The position numbers and the translations under genes were made by a program. From Jiulongibacter sp024742395 (lineage in GTDB: Bacteria; Bacteroidota; Bacteroidia; Cytophagales; Spirosomataceae): a stretch of DNA of 64,000 nucleotides. This document shows positions 43,010 to 50,550 of this stretch, one piece after another. The number at the start of each line of letters is the position of its first letter. Position 1 is the stretch's first letter. The DNA lies in NCBI GenBank assembly GCA_965249455.1, contig OZ252236.1:3162001-3226000 (forward strand). Direction: 5' to 3'. The notes below the pieces were generated by a model, which saw only the letters and a list, made by a program, of their open reading frames with translations, did not search any database and was not told the DNA's origin.

Positions 43010-44662
43010 TTACTTTCTCCACTTCTTATAAGTGTTGATCAGACCATTGGTGGATGAATCATGGGATGCTACTATACTATCATCCTGAAGTTCGGGATAG
43101 ATATTCTTGGCTAATTGCTTGCCCAACTCAACTCCCCACTGATCAAAACTGAAAATATTCCAAATGACTCCTTGCACAAAAATCTTATGTTCATACATGG
43201 CGATTAGACTACCCAATGCTTTAGGAGTTAATTTTTTCATCAAAATTGAATTAGTGGGTCTATTGCCTTCAAATACCTTAAATGGTTTTAAGAAATCCAC
43301 TTCGTTTGAGTCCAAACCAGACTTTTTTAACTCTTGGTCTACTTCTTCCTCACTTTTACCGTTCATCAGTGCTTCTGTTTGAGCAAAGAAGTTTGCCAAA
43401 AGCATGTTATGCTGGTCCCCAACCGGATTCTGTGTTACTGCAGGAGCAATAAAATCACAAGGTATGAGCTTTGTACCTTGATGTATCAACTGATAAAATG
43501 CATGCTGACCATTTGTACCTGGCTCTCCCCAGATAATTGGGCCTGTTTGGTAAGAAACGGCCTTTCCGCTTCTATCCACATATTTACCATTAGATTCCAT
43601 ATCACCTTGCTGGAAATACGCCGCAAAACGATGCATATATTGATCGTAAGGAAGTATTGCGTGACTGTCGGCATCATGAAAATTATTATACCAGATACCT
43701 AACAAAGCCAGTATAACCGGAATATTCTTTCCTAAACTGGCTGTTTCAAAGTGCTTGTCCATGGCATGAGCACCATCTAAAAGGAGCTCGAAATTCTTAA
43801 AACCGATACTGCAAGCGATAGATAGTCCTATGGCACTCCAAAGGCTATACCTTCCTCCTACCCAATCCCAGAAAACAAACATGTTTTTGGTATCGATACC
43901 AAATTTAGACACACCTGCCTCATTAGTTGAAAGAGCCACAAAGTGTTTCTTTACATCTTCTTCACTACCACCATTTTCTATAAACCATTTCTTCGCCGCT
44001 TCTGCATTGGCCATAGTTTCCTGAGTAGTAAAGGTCTTTGAGGCAATCATAAAGAGCGTAGACTCCGGATTTACCTTCTTTAATGTTTCTGCTATATGCG
44101 TACCATCTACATTAGAAACGAAATGAACATTTAAACCTTTTTTTGCATAAGGTTTAAGTGATTCAGTCACCATAACAGGCCCTAAATCCGATCCACCAAT
44201 ACCTATATTGACAATGTCTCTTATCTTTTTTCCAGAATAGCCTTTCCATTCTCCGGAACGCACAGATTCAGAAAAGTCTTTCATTTGATTCAGCACTTTA
44301 TTAATGTCAGGCATAACATCCTTGCCATCTACTATTACGGCCGAATTAGATCGATTCCTTAATGCTGTATGCAAAACTGCTCTTTTCTCTGTCTGATTAA
44401 TTTCAGCACCACTAAACATTTTCTGAATAGCGTCCGGCACTTGGCATTCTTCGGCTAGTTTCACCAAATAACCCATTGTTCTGCCGGTAATTCTGTTCTT
44501 TGAATAATCCAGAAGTATATCCTGAAAGCGTACAGAAAACTTATTAAAACGCTTTGGATCTTCTTCAAAAAGATCCTTTATCGTTTTCTTTGAAATAGTT
44601 TTATGATGTGATTTTAAGGTTTTAAAGGCTTGTGTTTGAGTAAAGTCTATTGACTGCAGCAT
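43010..44662 (-). CDS. pgi: Glucose-6-phosphate isomerase
   Basis: The 550-residue enzyme interconverts glucose 6-phosphate and fructose 6-phosphate. Family signatures are intact: VNIGIGGSDLGPVMVTE near 152, VSNVDGTHIAETL near 183, MIASKTFTTQETMAN near 206, the catalytic Glu region SLWSAIGLSIACSIGF near 275, GEPGTNGQHAFYQLIHQGT near 385 and the late VQGVIWNIFSFDQWGVELGK near 495 with the catalytic Lys. It is of the E. coli/eukaryote length class. It stands alone with its own terminator. It would take glucose 6-phosphate formed by the maltose locus. Confidence 0.97.
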   Translation of the reverse strand: MLQSIDFTQTQAFKTLKSHHKTISKKTIKDLFEEDPKRFNKFSVRFQDILLDYSKNRITGRTMGYLVKLAEECQVPDAIQKMFSGAEINQTEKRAVLHTALRNRSNSAVIVDGKDVMPDINKVLNQMKDFSESVRSGEWKGYSGKKIRDIVNIGIGGSDLGPVMVTESLKPYAKKGLNVHFVSNVDGTHIAETLKKVNPESTLFMIASKTFTTQETMANAEAAKKWFIENGGSEEDVKKHFVALSTNEAGVSKFGIDTKNMFVFWDWVGGRYSLWSAIGLSIACSIGFKNFELLLDGAHAMDKHFETASLGKNIPVILALLGIWYNNFHDADSHAILPYDQYMHRFAAYFQQGDMESNGKYVDRSGKAVSYQTGPIIWGEPGTNGQHAFYQLIHQGTKLIPCDFIAPAVTQNPVGDQHNMLLANFFAQTEALMNGKSEEEVDQELKKSGLDSNEVDFLKPFKVFEGNRPTNSILMKKLTPKALGSLIAMYEHKIFVQGVIWNIFSFDQWGVELGKQLAKNIYPELQDDSIVASHDSSTNGLINTYKKWRK

Positions 44663-44709
44663 CTGGAAAGATCAGTTTTATTGTTAAAACAAATGTGTTG
44701 TAAAATCAA

Positions 44710-45507
44710 TTATTGACGAAGAGTAACCTTTTCAATTTGAAAATCATCCTTCATAAATACATTAAAATCTACATTCGTTTCTATTCCCTCCATTTTTCCT
44801 TTCATGCTGTACTGCCAAAAGAAAACATTTGACATATCGTATCCTTCAAGGCTTGGAACCTCGTACTGGGATATCCATAAAGGGTATTCTGAAAATGACT
44901 TGGTAATATAGTCTCTGTATATGAACCTATTGGTGTAAATGATAGGCTTTACTCCGTAATGTTTTTCAATGACATCTAACCAAGTTTTTACATTACTCTC
45001 AATATTTCGTCTGTCGCGACCATTACCTACAACCTCCCAGTCTAAAACCGGGTAAAAGTCTTCATCCTCTAACTTTACCGAAAGAATATAATTTAAGGCT
45101 TGTAATCTCGGATCAGATGATGGATTGAAGAAATGATACGCCCCTCTTTTGATCTTGTGTTTTTTCAGGCTTTCCCAATGCTCAGCAAATTTTGGATCTA
45201 TCAAGTCTGTGCCTTCAGTAGCCTTAATAAAGCAGAACTTCACAGAAGATAAATGATCTGAATGAGAAGATATTTTTTCCCAATTAACTTCTCCATTGTG
45301 ATGAGAGAGATCAATACCGTGCGTTTTGTAGTGAAAGGGTATTCTCAGATTTACTTCATCTCCTGCTATACTTCTCATCCCATCTGTTACTGATGACGGA
45401 TAAGTTGCCAGTAAAAAAGTGAGTACAAGGATATAAAGATTTTTAACCCTGAATACTGCATTCAGAATAGAATCAAAAAGTGTAGTATGATTTTTTCTTC
45501 TTCGCAA
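44710..45507 (-). CDS. GH25 lysozyme-like muramidase, membrane-anchored or secreted
   Basis: The 265-residue protein begins with basic residues and one hydrophobic stretch (about 24-40), either a signal anchor or a signal peptide. The rest is a GH25 barrel: KTHGIDLSHHNGEVNWEKI near 61, FIKATEGTDLIDPKFAEHW near 90, KRGAYHFFNPSSDPRLQA near 116, the catalytic Asp-x-Glu in PVLDWEVVG near 148, and IIYTNRFIYRDY near 186. FFWQYSMKGKMEGIETNVDFN near the end supplies the final conserved Asp. It should cleave peptidoglycan between MurNAc and GlcNAc. Confidence 0.92.
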   Translation of the reverse strand: MRRRKNHTTLFDSILNAVFRVKNLYILVLTFLLATYPSSVTDGMRSIAGDEVNLRIPFHYKTHGIDLSHHNGEVNWEKISSHSDHLSSVKFCFIKATEGTDLIDPKFAEHWESLKKHKIKRGAYHFFNPSSDPRLQALNYILSVKLEDEDFYPVLDWEVVGNGRDRRNIESNVKTWLDVIEKHYGVKPIIYTNRFIYRDYITKSFSEYPLWISQYEVPSLEGYDMSNVFFWQYSMKGKMEGIETNVDFNVFMKDDFQIEKVTLRQ

Positions 45508-45582
45508 AGGTTAAACTTTGAACAAAAATACGTTTAAATAAACGATATTCAAACGCAGAAATGAAAAGAAGATTATTAAAAA

Positions 45583-45613
45583 AGCCCTCAGTTTTGTCGT
45601 GATACTGAGGACT
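45583..45613 (-). terminator. Terminator of the peroxiredoxin gene
   Basis: AGCCCTCAGT (45583-45592) and ACTGAGGACT (45604-45613) pair with one G-T pair. On the minus strand the stem ends in six T. Confidence 0.8.
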
Positions 45614-45621
45614 TTTGGTAT

Positions 45622-46257
45622 TTATTTGTTTGGTTGAGGCGTATATCTCAGGTATGGCTTAACTTCTGTAACGCCTTTAGGAAATTTAACCTTAGCATCT
45701 TCCGTACTAATAGAAGGTACCACAATGGTATCATCTCCATCTTTCCAGTCTGCCGGAGTGGCTACAGAATGGTCTGCCGTAAGCTGTAAACTATCAATTA
45801 CACGAAGCAATTCCGTAAAGTTTCTACCGGTAGAAGCCGGGTATGTTAGCATTAACTTGATCGTTTTATCAGGGCCGATAATGAATACTGATCTAACCGT
45901 TGCTTTAGCTGAAGCATTAGGATGGATCATATCGTAAAGCGTGGCTACCTTTCTGTCTTCATCAGCTATGATTGGGAAATTCATTTTAACGTTATTCACT
46001 TCTTCAATATCCGGAACCCATCCATTGTGCGAGTCAATATCATCTACTGAAACAGCGATTGTCTTAACGTTTCTCTTCTGAAAATCACCTTGCAAAAGGG
46101 CTGTTTTCCCTAATTCCGTAGTACAAACAGGCGTAAAATCTGCCGGATGTGAGAATAACATTCCCCATGAATCGCCTAACCATTCATGAAAATTTATCTC
46201 ACCCATTGTGGTATTTGCTGTAAAATCTGGAGCTATATCTCCTAATCGTAAAGACAT
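45622..46257 (-). CDS. 1-Cys type (Prx6-like) peroxiredoxin
   Basis: The 211-residue cytoplasmic protein reduces peroxides. The peroxidatic site HPADFTPVCTTELG places Cys at residue 45. No second Cys is present, and the length, VRSVFIIGPDKTIKLMLTYP near 122 and the long C-terminal arm (VVPSISTEDAKVKFPKG near 178) are those of the Prx6 group. It is divergent from an ABC uptake operon and has its own terminator. Confidence 0.93.
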   Translation of the reverse strand: MSLRLGDIAPDFTANTTMGEINFHEWLGDSWGMLFSHPADFTPVCTTELGKTALLQGDFQKRNVKTIAVSVDDIDSHNGWVPDIEEVNNVKMNFPIIADEDRKVATLYDMIHPNASAKATVRSVFIIGPDKTIKLMLTYPASTGRNFTELLRVIDSLQLTADHSVATPADWKDGDDTIVVPSISTEDAKVKFPKGVTEVKPYLRYTPQPNK

Positions 46258-46364
46258 GATATTGTAAGTTTATGGTTATTAAAATAATTGCTACTAATAT
46301 ATCAAACGTTTAATGTGATTGGTTCCCTATTTTTGGAATTCTATAATTGACCATCTCATTTTAC

Positions 46365-46372
46365 TAGCTTTG
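46365..46372 (+). promoter_or_regulatory. -7 element placing the ABC operon transcript start at or next to its ATG
   Basis: TAGCTTTG fits TAnnTTTG and ends only 4 bp before the ATG at 46377. Transcription would begin at or within a base or two of the start codon, so the mRNA may be leaderless. A TTG at 46347-46349 is nearer than usual for a -33 element. Confidence 0.45.
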
Positions 46373-46376
46373 CAAA

Positions 46377-47012
46377 ATGGACCAAGTTCTCAAAGTCTCT
46401 AATCTAAGGTTTGCCTATGATGCAAACACGGAGTTCTCCTTCCCGGATTTTTCTGTGAAGAGTGGTGAACAGTTATTGATTTTAGGGAAAAGTGGAATAG
46501 GAAAAAGTACTCTTTTGCATATTTTGGGAATGCTACTGAAAGACTTCTCTGGTCAGTACATCCTAAAAGGACAAGACATTAAAAATCTTTCTGATAGAAA
46601 GCTTACTCATTTAAGGTCTGAGTATGTCGGACTCATTTTTCAGAATCATCATTATATCAAATCTTTGAGCGTTTTAGATAATCTTTTGCTTGTCAATTAC
46701 TTCAATAATAAGCCTCAAAATAAGGAAAAAGCGATAGAATTAGCCTACTCTCTTAGTATTGAACACTTGCTCACAAAAAAGGTATTTGAGTTAAGCGGTG
46801 GCGAAAGGCAAAGAGTAGGAATAGCCCGTGCCTTAATGAATAATCCTTCTTTGGTTCTAGCAGATGAACCCACGGCCAACCTTGATGATGAGAATTGTTT
46901 TAAAGTATATGAACTACTGAAAACCTCTTGCGAAGCGAATGATGCGGCTTTAGTTATTGTTACTCATGATCAGCGTTTAAAGAATATTATTAAAAACCAT
47001 ATTGAGCTTTAA
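46377..47012 (+). CDS. ABC transporter ATPase of a probable zinc/metal uptake system
   Basis: The 211-residue ATPase is of the LolD/MacB type: Walker A GKSGIGKST near 35, Q-loop IFQNHHYIKSLSVLDNL near 86, signature LSGGERQRVGIARAL near 138, Walker B LVLADEPT near 159 and H-loop VTHDQ near 194. It is the first gene of a four-gene run. The permease follows 3 bp later, with His-rich loops, then a DUF3299 protein and a beta-barrel protein. This set resembles the Zrg zinc uptake operon of Vibrio, so zinc or another divalent metal is the likely cargo; this is inference. Confidence 0.9.
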   Translation: MDQVLKVSNLRFAYDANTEFSFPDFSVKSGEQLLILGKSGIGKSTLLHILGMLLKDFSGQYILKGQDIKNLSDRKLTHLRSEYVGLIFQNHHYIKSLSVLDNLLLVNYFNNKPQNKEKAIELAYSLSIEHLLTKKVFELSGGERQRVGIARALMNNPSLVLADEPTANLDDENCFKVYELLKTSCEANDAALVIVTHDQRLKNIIKNHIEL

Positions 47013-47015
47013 TTT

Positions 47016-48200
47016 ATGTTTATAAAAATAGTGCTGAGTAAAATATGGCATAAAAGATTAAGCAGCTTTCTATGCATTCTTCTAATGGCCATCGGGGTAG
47101 CCATCATTTCTTTGATCAGTAATCTAAGCCGTGAGTTAGAAAAGAGTTTTAGCGAAAACATTTCAGGTATTGATATGGTAGTAGGAGCTAAAGGCTCGCC
47201 TCTGCAGCTAATTCTTTCTTCTGTTTTCCATTTAGACGCCCCCACTGGTAATATCTCCTTAGAAGAAGTAAACTCACTGGTCAAAAACAATCCTCAGGTT
47301 AAAACATTTATCCCTCTCTCCTATGGTGATAATTATGCTGGTTATCGTATTGTAGGTAGCACAGAAGACTTGCTCAAACAGTATAAGGCAGAGATCTTAC
47401 AAGGGAAAGAGTATACCAAACCTATGGAGGTAGTCATAGGAAACAAGGTTGCCAAAAACCTGGGTTTAAAGCTTGCCGACTCATTCACCAGTTCTCATGG
47501 TCTTGACAAAGATGGAGAACATCATGACGAAGAAGAATACAAGGTGGTAGGTATTCTAAAGCCCAACGGGTCTGTCCTGGATAAATTGATTATTTGCAAT
47601 CTGGAAAGCATTTGGGACATCCATCATCATGAAGGTGAAGAGGAAACGGATGAACATCATGAAATTACGGCCGCATTGGTAAATTTCAAGTCGCCAATGG
47701 GTATGATGACAATGCCCAGGCTTATTAATGAAAACAGCACTATGCAGGCCGCTTTACCTGCTATTGAAATCAATCGTTTGCTGACTTTATTTGACGATGG
47801 AATAAAAATCTTAGGGTATTTAGCCTATTTGATTGTCATAGTAGCTGGCATCAGTGTTTTTATTTCGCTTTATAACTCCCTCAAAGATGAAAGAGGAGAA
47901 AAGGCATTAATGATTACATTGGGGGCCAGCCGATTTAAGGTTTTTAGTTTATTGTTGGCCGAAGGCATTATGCTAAGTATTATTGGCTATTTGGTTGGAA
48001 TTGTGATCTCAAGGCTTGCCTTGTTTATTATTCAAAGGTTACTTTCAACAGCCTATTTGGCAGATTTTAATTTCACGGGGCTGAGCAAGAGTGAAATTTA
48101 TCTTTTTCTTTTAGCGTTATTAATAGGACTGTTATCAGCGGCTTTGCCTTCTTTGGGCATCTTTAAGATTAACCTATCGAAAACTATGGCCGAAAATTGA
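47016..48200 (+). CDS. FtsX-like ABC permease with His-rich periplasmic loops
   Basis: The 394-residue protein has the MacB/FtsX topology: one membrane segment at the N-terminus (about 17-36), a periplasmic domain (about 40-260) and three segments at the C-terminus (about 268-290, 318-345, 360-385). The MacB-type opening GIDMVVGAKGSPLQLILSSV is near 51. The periplasmic domain contains two acidic His-rich stretches, DKDGEHHDEEEY near 164 and WDIHHHEGEEETDEHHE near 201, that look like metal-binding loops. Such loops are not usual in lipoprotein or cell-division members and support a metal role. Confidence 0.9.
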   Translation: MFIKIVLSKIWHKRLSSFLCILLMAIGVAIISLISNLSRELEKSFSENISGIDMVVGAKGSPLQLILSSVFHLDAPTGNISLEEVNSLVKNNPQVKTFIPLSYGDNYAGYRIVGSTEDLLKQYKAEILQGKEYTKPMEVVIGNKVAKNLGLKLADSFTSSHGLDKDGEHHDEEEYKVVGILKPNGSVLDKLIICNLESIWDIHHHEGEEETDEHHEITAALVNFKSPMGMMTMPRLINENSTMQAALPAIEINRLLTLFDDGIKILGYLAYLIVIVAGISVFISLYNSLKDERGEKALMITLGASRFKVFSLLLAEGIMLSIIGYLVGIVISRLALFIIQRLLSTAYLADFNFTGLSKSEIYLFLLALLIGLLSAALPSLGIFKINLSKTMAEN

Positions 48201-48207
48201 AAAACAA

Positions 48208-48654
48208 ATGATGAAACTTTTTGTAACTATTTTCTCTTTCACCCTCCTTTTTAATAGCGGCTTTACTGCTGATGTTCCTGTCAAGACAGACTGGAAAACA
48301 CTTAGCAATGTGGACTTTAATAAAAAATGGAACAAGGAAGAAAAGATGTTTATTCTTGAACCTGTCTTTGGGGAAACCGTGAAAGCGTTAGCGGGTAAAA
48401 CTGTTGAAATTACAGGCTACATGATTCCTATTGATATTGAATCAAACTATTATGTGCTTTCTGCTAATCCTTATGCCTCTTGTTTTTTCTGCGGGGGGGC
48501 GGGCCCAGAATCTGTTATGTCAATCAAATTTAAAAAAGTAAGCAGACGTTTTGATACAGATGAACGATTGACTTTAAAAGGCAAACTGGTTTTAAACACA
48601 CAAGACTTAGAAGAACTTAACTACATATTACAAGACGCTGAATTAATAAAATGA
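48208..48654 (+). CDS. Secreted DUF3299 family protein
   Basis: The 148-residue protein has a signal peptide (ending NSGFTA). The DUF3299 core is visible as VEITGYMIPIDIESNYYVLS near 65 and the Cys motif ASCFFCGGAGPESV near 89, where C-x2-C could bind metal or form a disulfide. DUF3299 genes commonly accompany this type of ABC pair, including in zinc-regulated Vibrio loci. It lies 7 bp after the permease and overlaps the next gene by 4 bp. Confidence 0.85.
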   Translation: MMKLFVTIFSFTLLFNSGFTADVPVKTDWKTLSNVDFNKKWNKEEKMFILEPVFGETVKALAGKTVEITGYMIPIDIESNYYVLSANPYASCFFCGGAGPESVMSIKFKKVSRRFDTDERLTLKGKLVLNTQDLEELNYILQDAELIK

Positions 48655-49196
48655 AAAAATTACTTATCACCCTAAGCCTCTTTTTGGCTTTTGCTTTCCA
48701 ATCAAACGCTCAGTACGATAAAAATGTGGCTATTGGTCTCAAGGTGGGTGAACCGCTTGGACTAAACATCAGGAAATATTTTCAATATGGCGATAAAGCC
48801 TTTGACATTAACTTTGGTACATACGGCTTTTTGTATGGAACCAATAGAGAATACCGTAAAGGAGTTTATCAGAAATCCGGCATCATGTTTCAAAGCCTTT
48901 ACAATTGGCATTATTCTCTGGGAAAAAATGAAGGCCTTAAAGTCTATTATGGTTTTGGAGGACAAATAAACTACAGAGATTATGCCTCTGAAGAAAACAT
49001 AATTGGCACAAGACAGGACGGCGAAAAGCACCTTTCACTGGGACCGGCAGGGAATGCAGGTATAGAGTTTGATATTCCTGGCAATGACGTCGGTGTCTTC
49101 TTAGATGGCGGTGTATACGCAGAACTAGTACCTGATTTACTTTTTTTACATCCGCAAATTAATGCAGGAGTAAGAGTCAACTTAGTCAGAAGATAA
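48651..49196 (+). CDS. Outer-membrane beta-barrel protein
   Basis: The 181-residue protein has a signal peptide (ending FQSNAQ) and about eight amphipathic strands with aromatic girdle residues (VAIGLKVGEPLGLNI, FDINFGTYGFLYG, LYNWHYSLG, LKVYYGFGGQINYRDY, VGVFLDGGVYAELV), ending in Val-Arg-Arg after INAGVRVNLV. It overlaps the DUF3299 gene by 4 bp (ATGA). Being last in a metal-uptake-like operon it could be an outer-membrane helper, but small barrels of this look are common and a link is only inferred. Confidence 0.8.
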   Translation: MKKLLITLSLFLAFAFQSNAQYDKNVAIGLKVGEPLGLNIRKYFQYGDKAFDINFGTYGFLYGTNREYRKGVYQKSGIMFQSLYNWHYSLGKNEGLKVYYGFGGQINYRDYASEENIIGTRQDGEKHLSLGPAGNAGIEFDIPGNDVGVFLDGGVYAELVPDLLFLHPQINAGVRVNLVRR

Positions 49197-49220
49197 GAAG
49201 AACAAAATCTTTACATGTAA

Positions 49221-49252
49221 ATGAGACTTTCATTGTGAGGGTCTCATTTTTG
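49221..49252 (+). terminator. Terminator of the ABC operon
   Basis: ATGAGAC (49221-49227) pairs with GTCTCAT (49241-49247), followed by TTTTTG. It overlaps the stop region of the convergent M20 gene. Confidence 0.65.
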
Positions 49253-50434
49253 TTTCAATTCCTTCAGGGCGTTCCATGCCATAAGTCCGGTGCCGATTTC
49301 CAAGGCCTTTTCATCGATATCAAAAGTTGGAGTATGTACGCCGGAAATTATTCCTTTTGACTCGTTCATTGTGCCCAGCCGATAAAAACAACTGTCTACC
49401 ACCTGAGAATAAAAGGCGAAATCTTCACCGGCCATCCACAAGTCTAAATTGACAACATTTTCTTCACCCATATACTCTGTAGCATAGGATCTGATCTTTC
49501 GGGTAAGCTCAGGGTTGTTTTCCAGATATGGATAACCTCTCACGATGTTTACTTCACATTTAGCTCCCATAGACTCGGCCATGGTTTCAGCCATTTTTTG
49601 TATCAACGTAAGGCCTTTTTCCCGCCACTCCTCGTTCATGTTTCTGAATGTACCCTGAATATTCACTTCATTGGGGATAACATTCGTAGCTCCCAGTCCT
49701 TCTATTTTACCAATGGTTAATACCGATGGATTGGTTGGCTTTCTATTTCTGGAAACTATCTGTTGTAAAGCTATAATGATATGTGAAGCTATTAGAATCG
49801 GGTCTATACACTGATCAGGGGCTGCACCATGTCCACCTTTACCAATAACCTTGAAATACAACTCATCTGTACTGGCCATGTACATTCCCTCTCTGAAACC
49901 AATTTTCCCTACAGGAATATTTGGGGCCACATGCTGGCCTATCATACCTGACAGAGAAGGATTCGTCAGTACCCCTTCTTTAATCATTATGGAGGCTCCG
50001 CCCGGTGCTTTTTCTTCAGCCGGCTGAAAAACCAGCTTTACCGTTCCTTCAAATTCATCTTTTAAGGCAGTCAATATTTTGGCAGAGCCCAAGAGAGAAG
50101 TGGTATGAACATCGTGCCCACAAGCATGCATAACTCCTTCATTTTTCGACTTATAAGGAACGTCATTTGCCTCAAAAATGGGAAGAGCATCCATATCAGC
50201 TCTTAATCCGATTACCCTACTTGATGGATTTTTACCTTCAATTAAGGCTACTAAACCTGTGTTAGCAATACTTTGAGGTTTTAAACCCATGGCCTCGAGC
50301 TCTGCTCTAACAAAGGCCGAAGTTTCGTACTCTTCAAACGACAATTCAGGATTGGCATGGAGGTGTCTTCTGATACGTACAGCATTCTCAAAATTATCTG
50401 ATGCCAGTCCTTTAACTTTTTCTAATAAACTCAT
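49244..50434 (-). CDS. M20 family amidohydrolase (N-acyl amino acid hydrolase type)
   Basis: The 396-residue protein matches the AmhX/hippurate hydrolase group. HLHANPELSFEEYETSAFV near 24, GLRADMDALPI near 76, the metal-binding MHACGHDVHTTSLLGSA near 102 (Cys and His ligands), VFQPAEEKAPGGASIM near 133 with the catalytic Glu, and WMAGEDFAFYS near 345 are all present. It is cytoplasmic, with no signal peptide. It would release amino acids from N-acyl or related amide substrates. It is convergent with the ABC operon and alone on its strand. Confidence 0.92.
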   Translation of the reverse strand: MSLLEKVKGLASDNFENAVRIRRHLHANPELSFEEYETSAFVRAELEAMGLKPQSIANTGLVALIEGKNPSSRVIGLRADMDALPIFEANDVPYKSKNEGVMHACGHDVHTTSLLGSAKILTALKDEFEGTVKLVFQPAEEKAPGGASIMIKEGVLTNPSLSGMIGQHVAPNIPVGKIGFREGMYMASTDELYFKVIGKGGHGAAPDQCIDPILIASHIIIALQQIVSRNRKPTNPSVLTIGKIEGLGATNVIPNEVNIQGTFRNMNEEWREKGLTLIQKMAETMAESMGAKCEVNIVRGYPYLENNPELTRKIRSYATEYMGEENVVNLDLWMAGEDFAFYSQVVDSCFYRLGTMNESKGIISGVHTPTFDIDEKALEIGTGLMAWNALKELKQK

Positions 50435-50550
50435 GTTGTATTCCTAATCAGTGGTACAAATCTAGCCTATTTCTTTTTCGGATAGAATCTCTGACAAGAA
50501 TCTTGGTTAAAAAAGTATCCTTTTACGTTATTTGCCCAAATTATTGAGAA

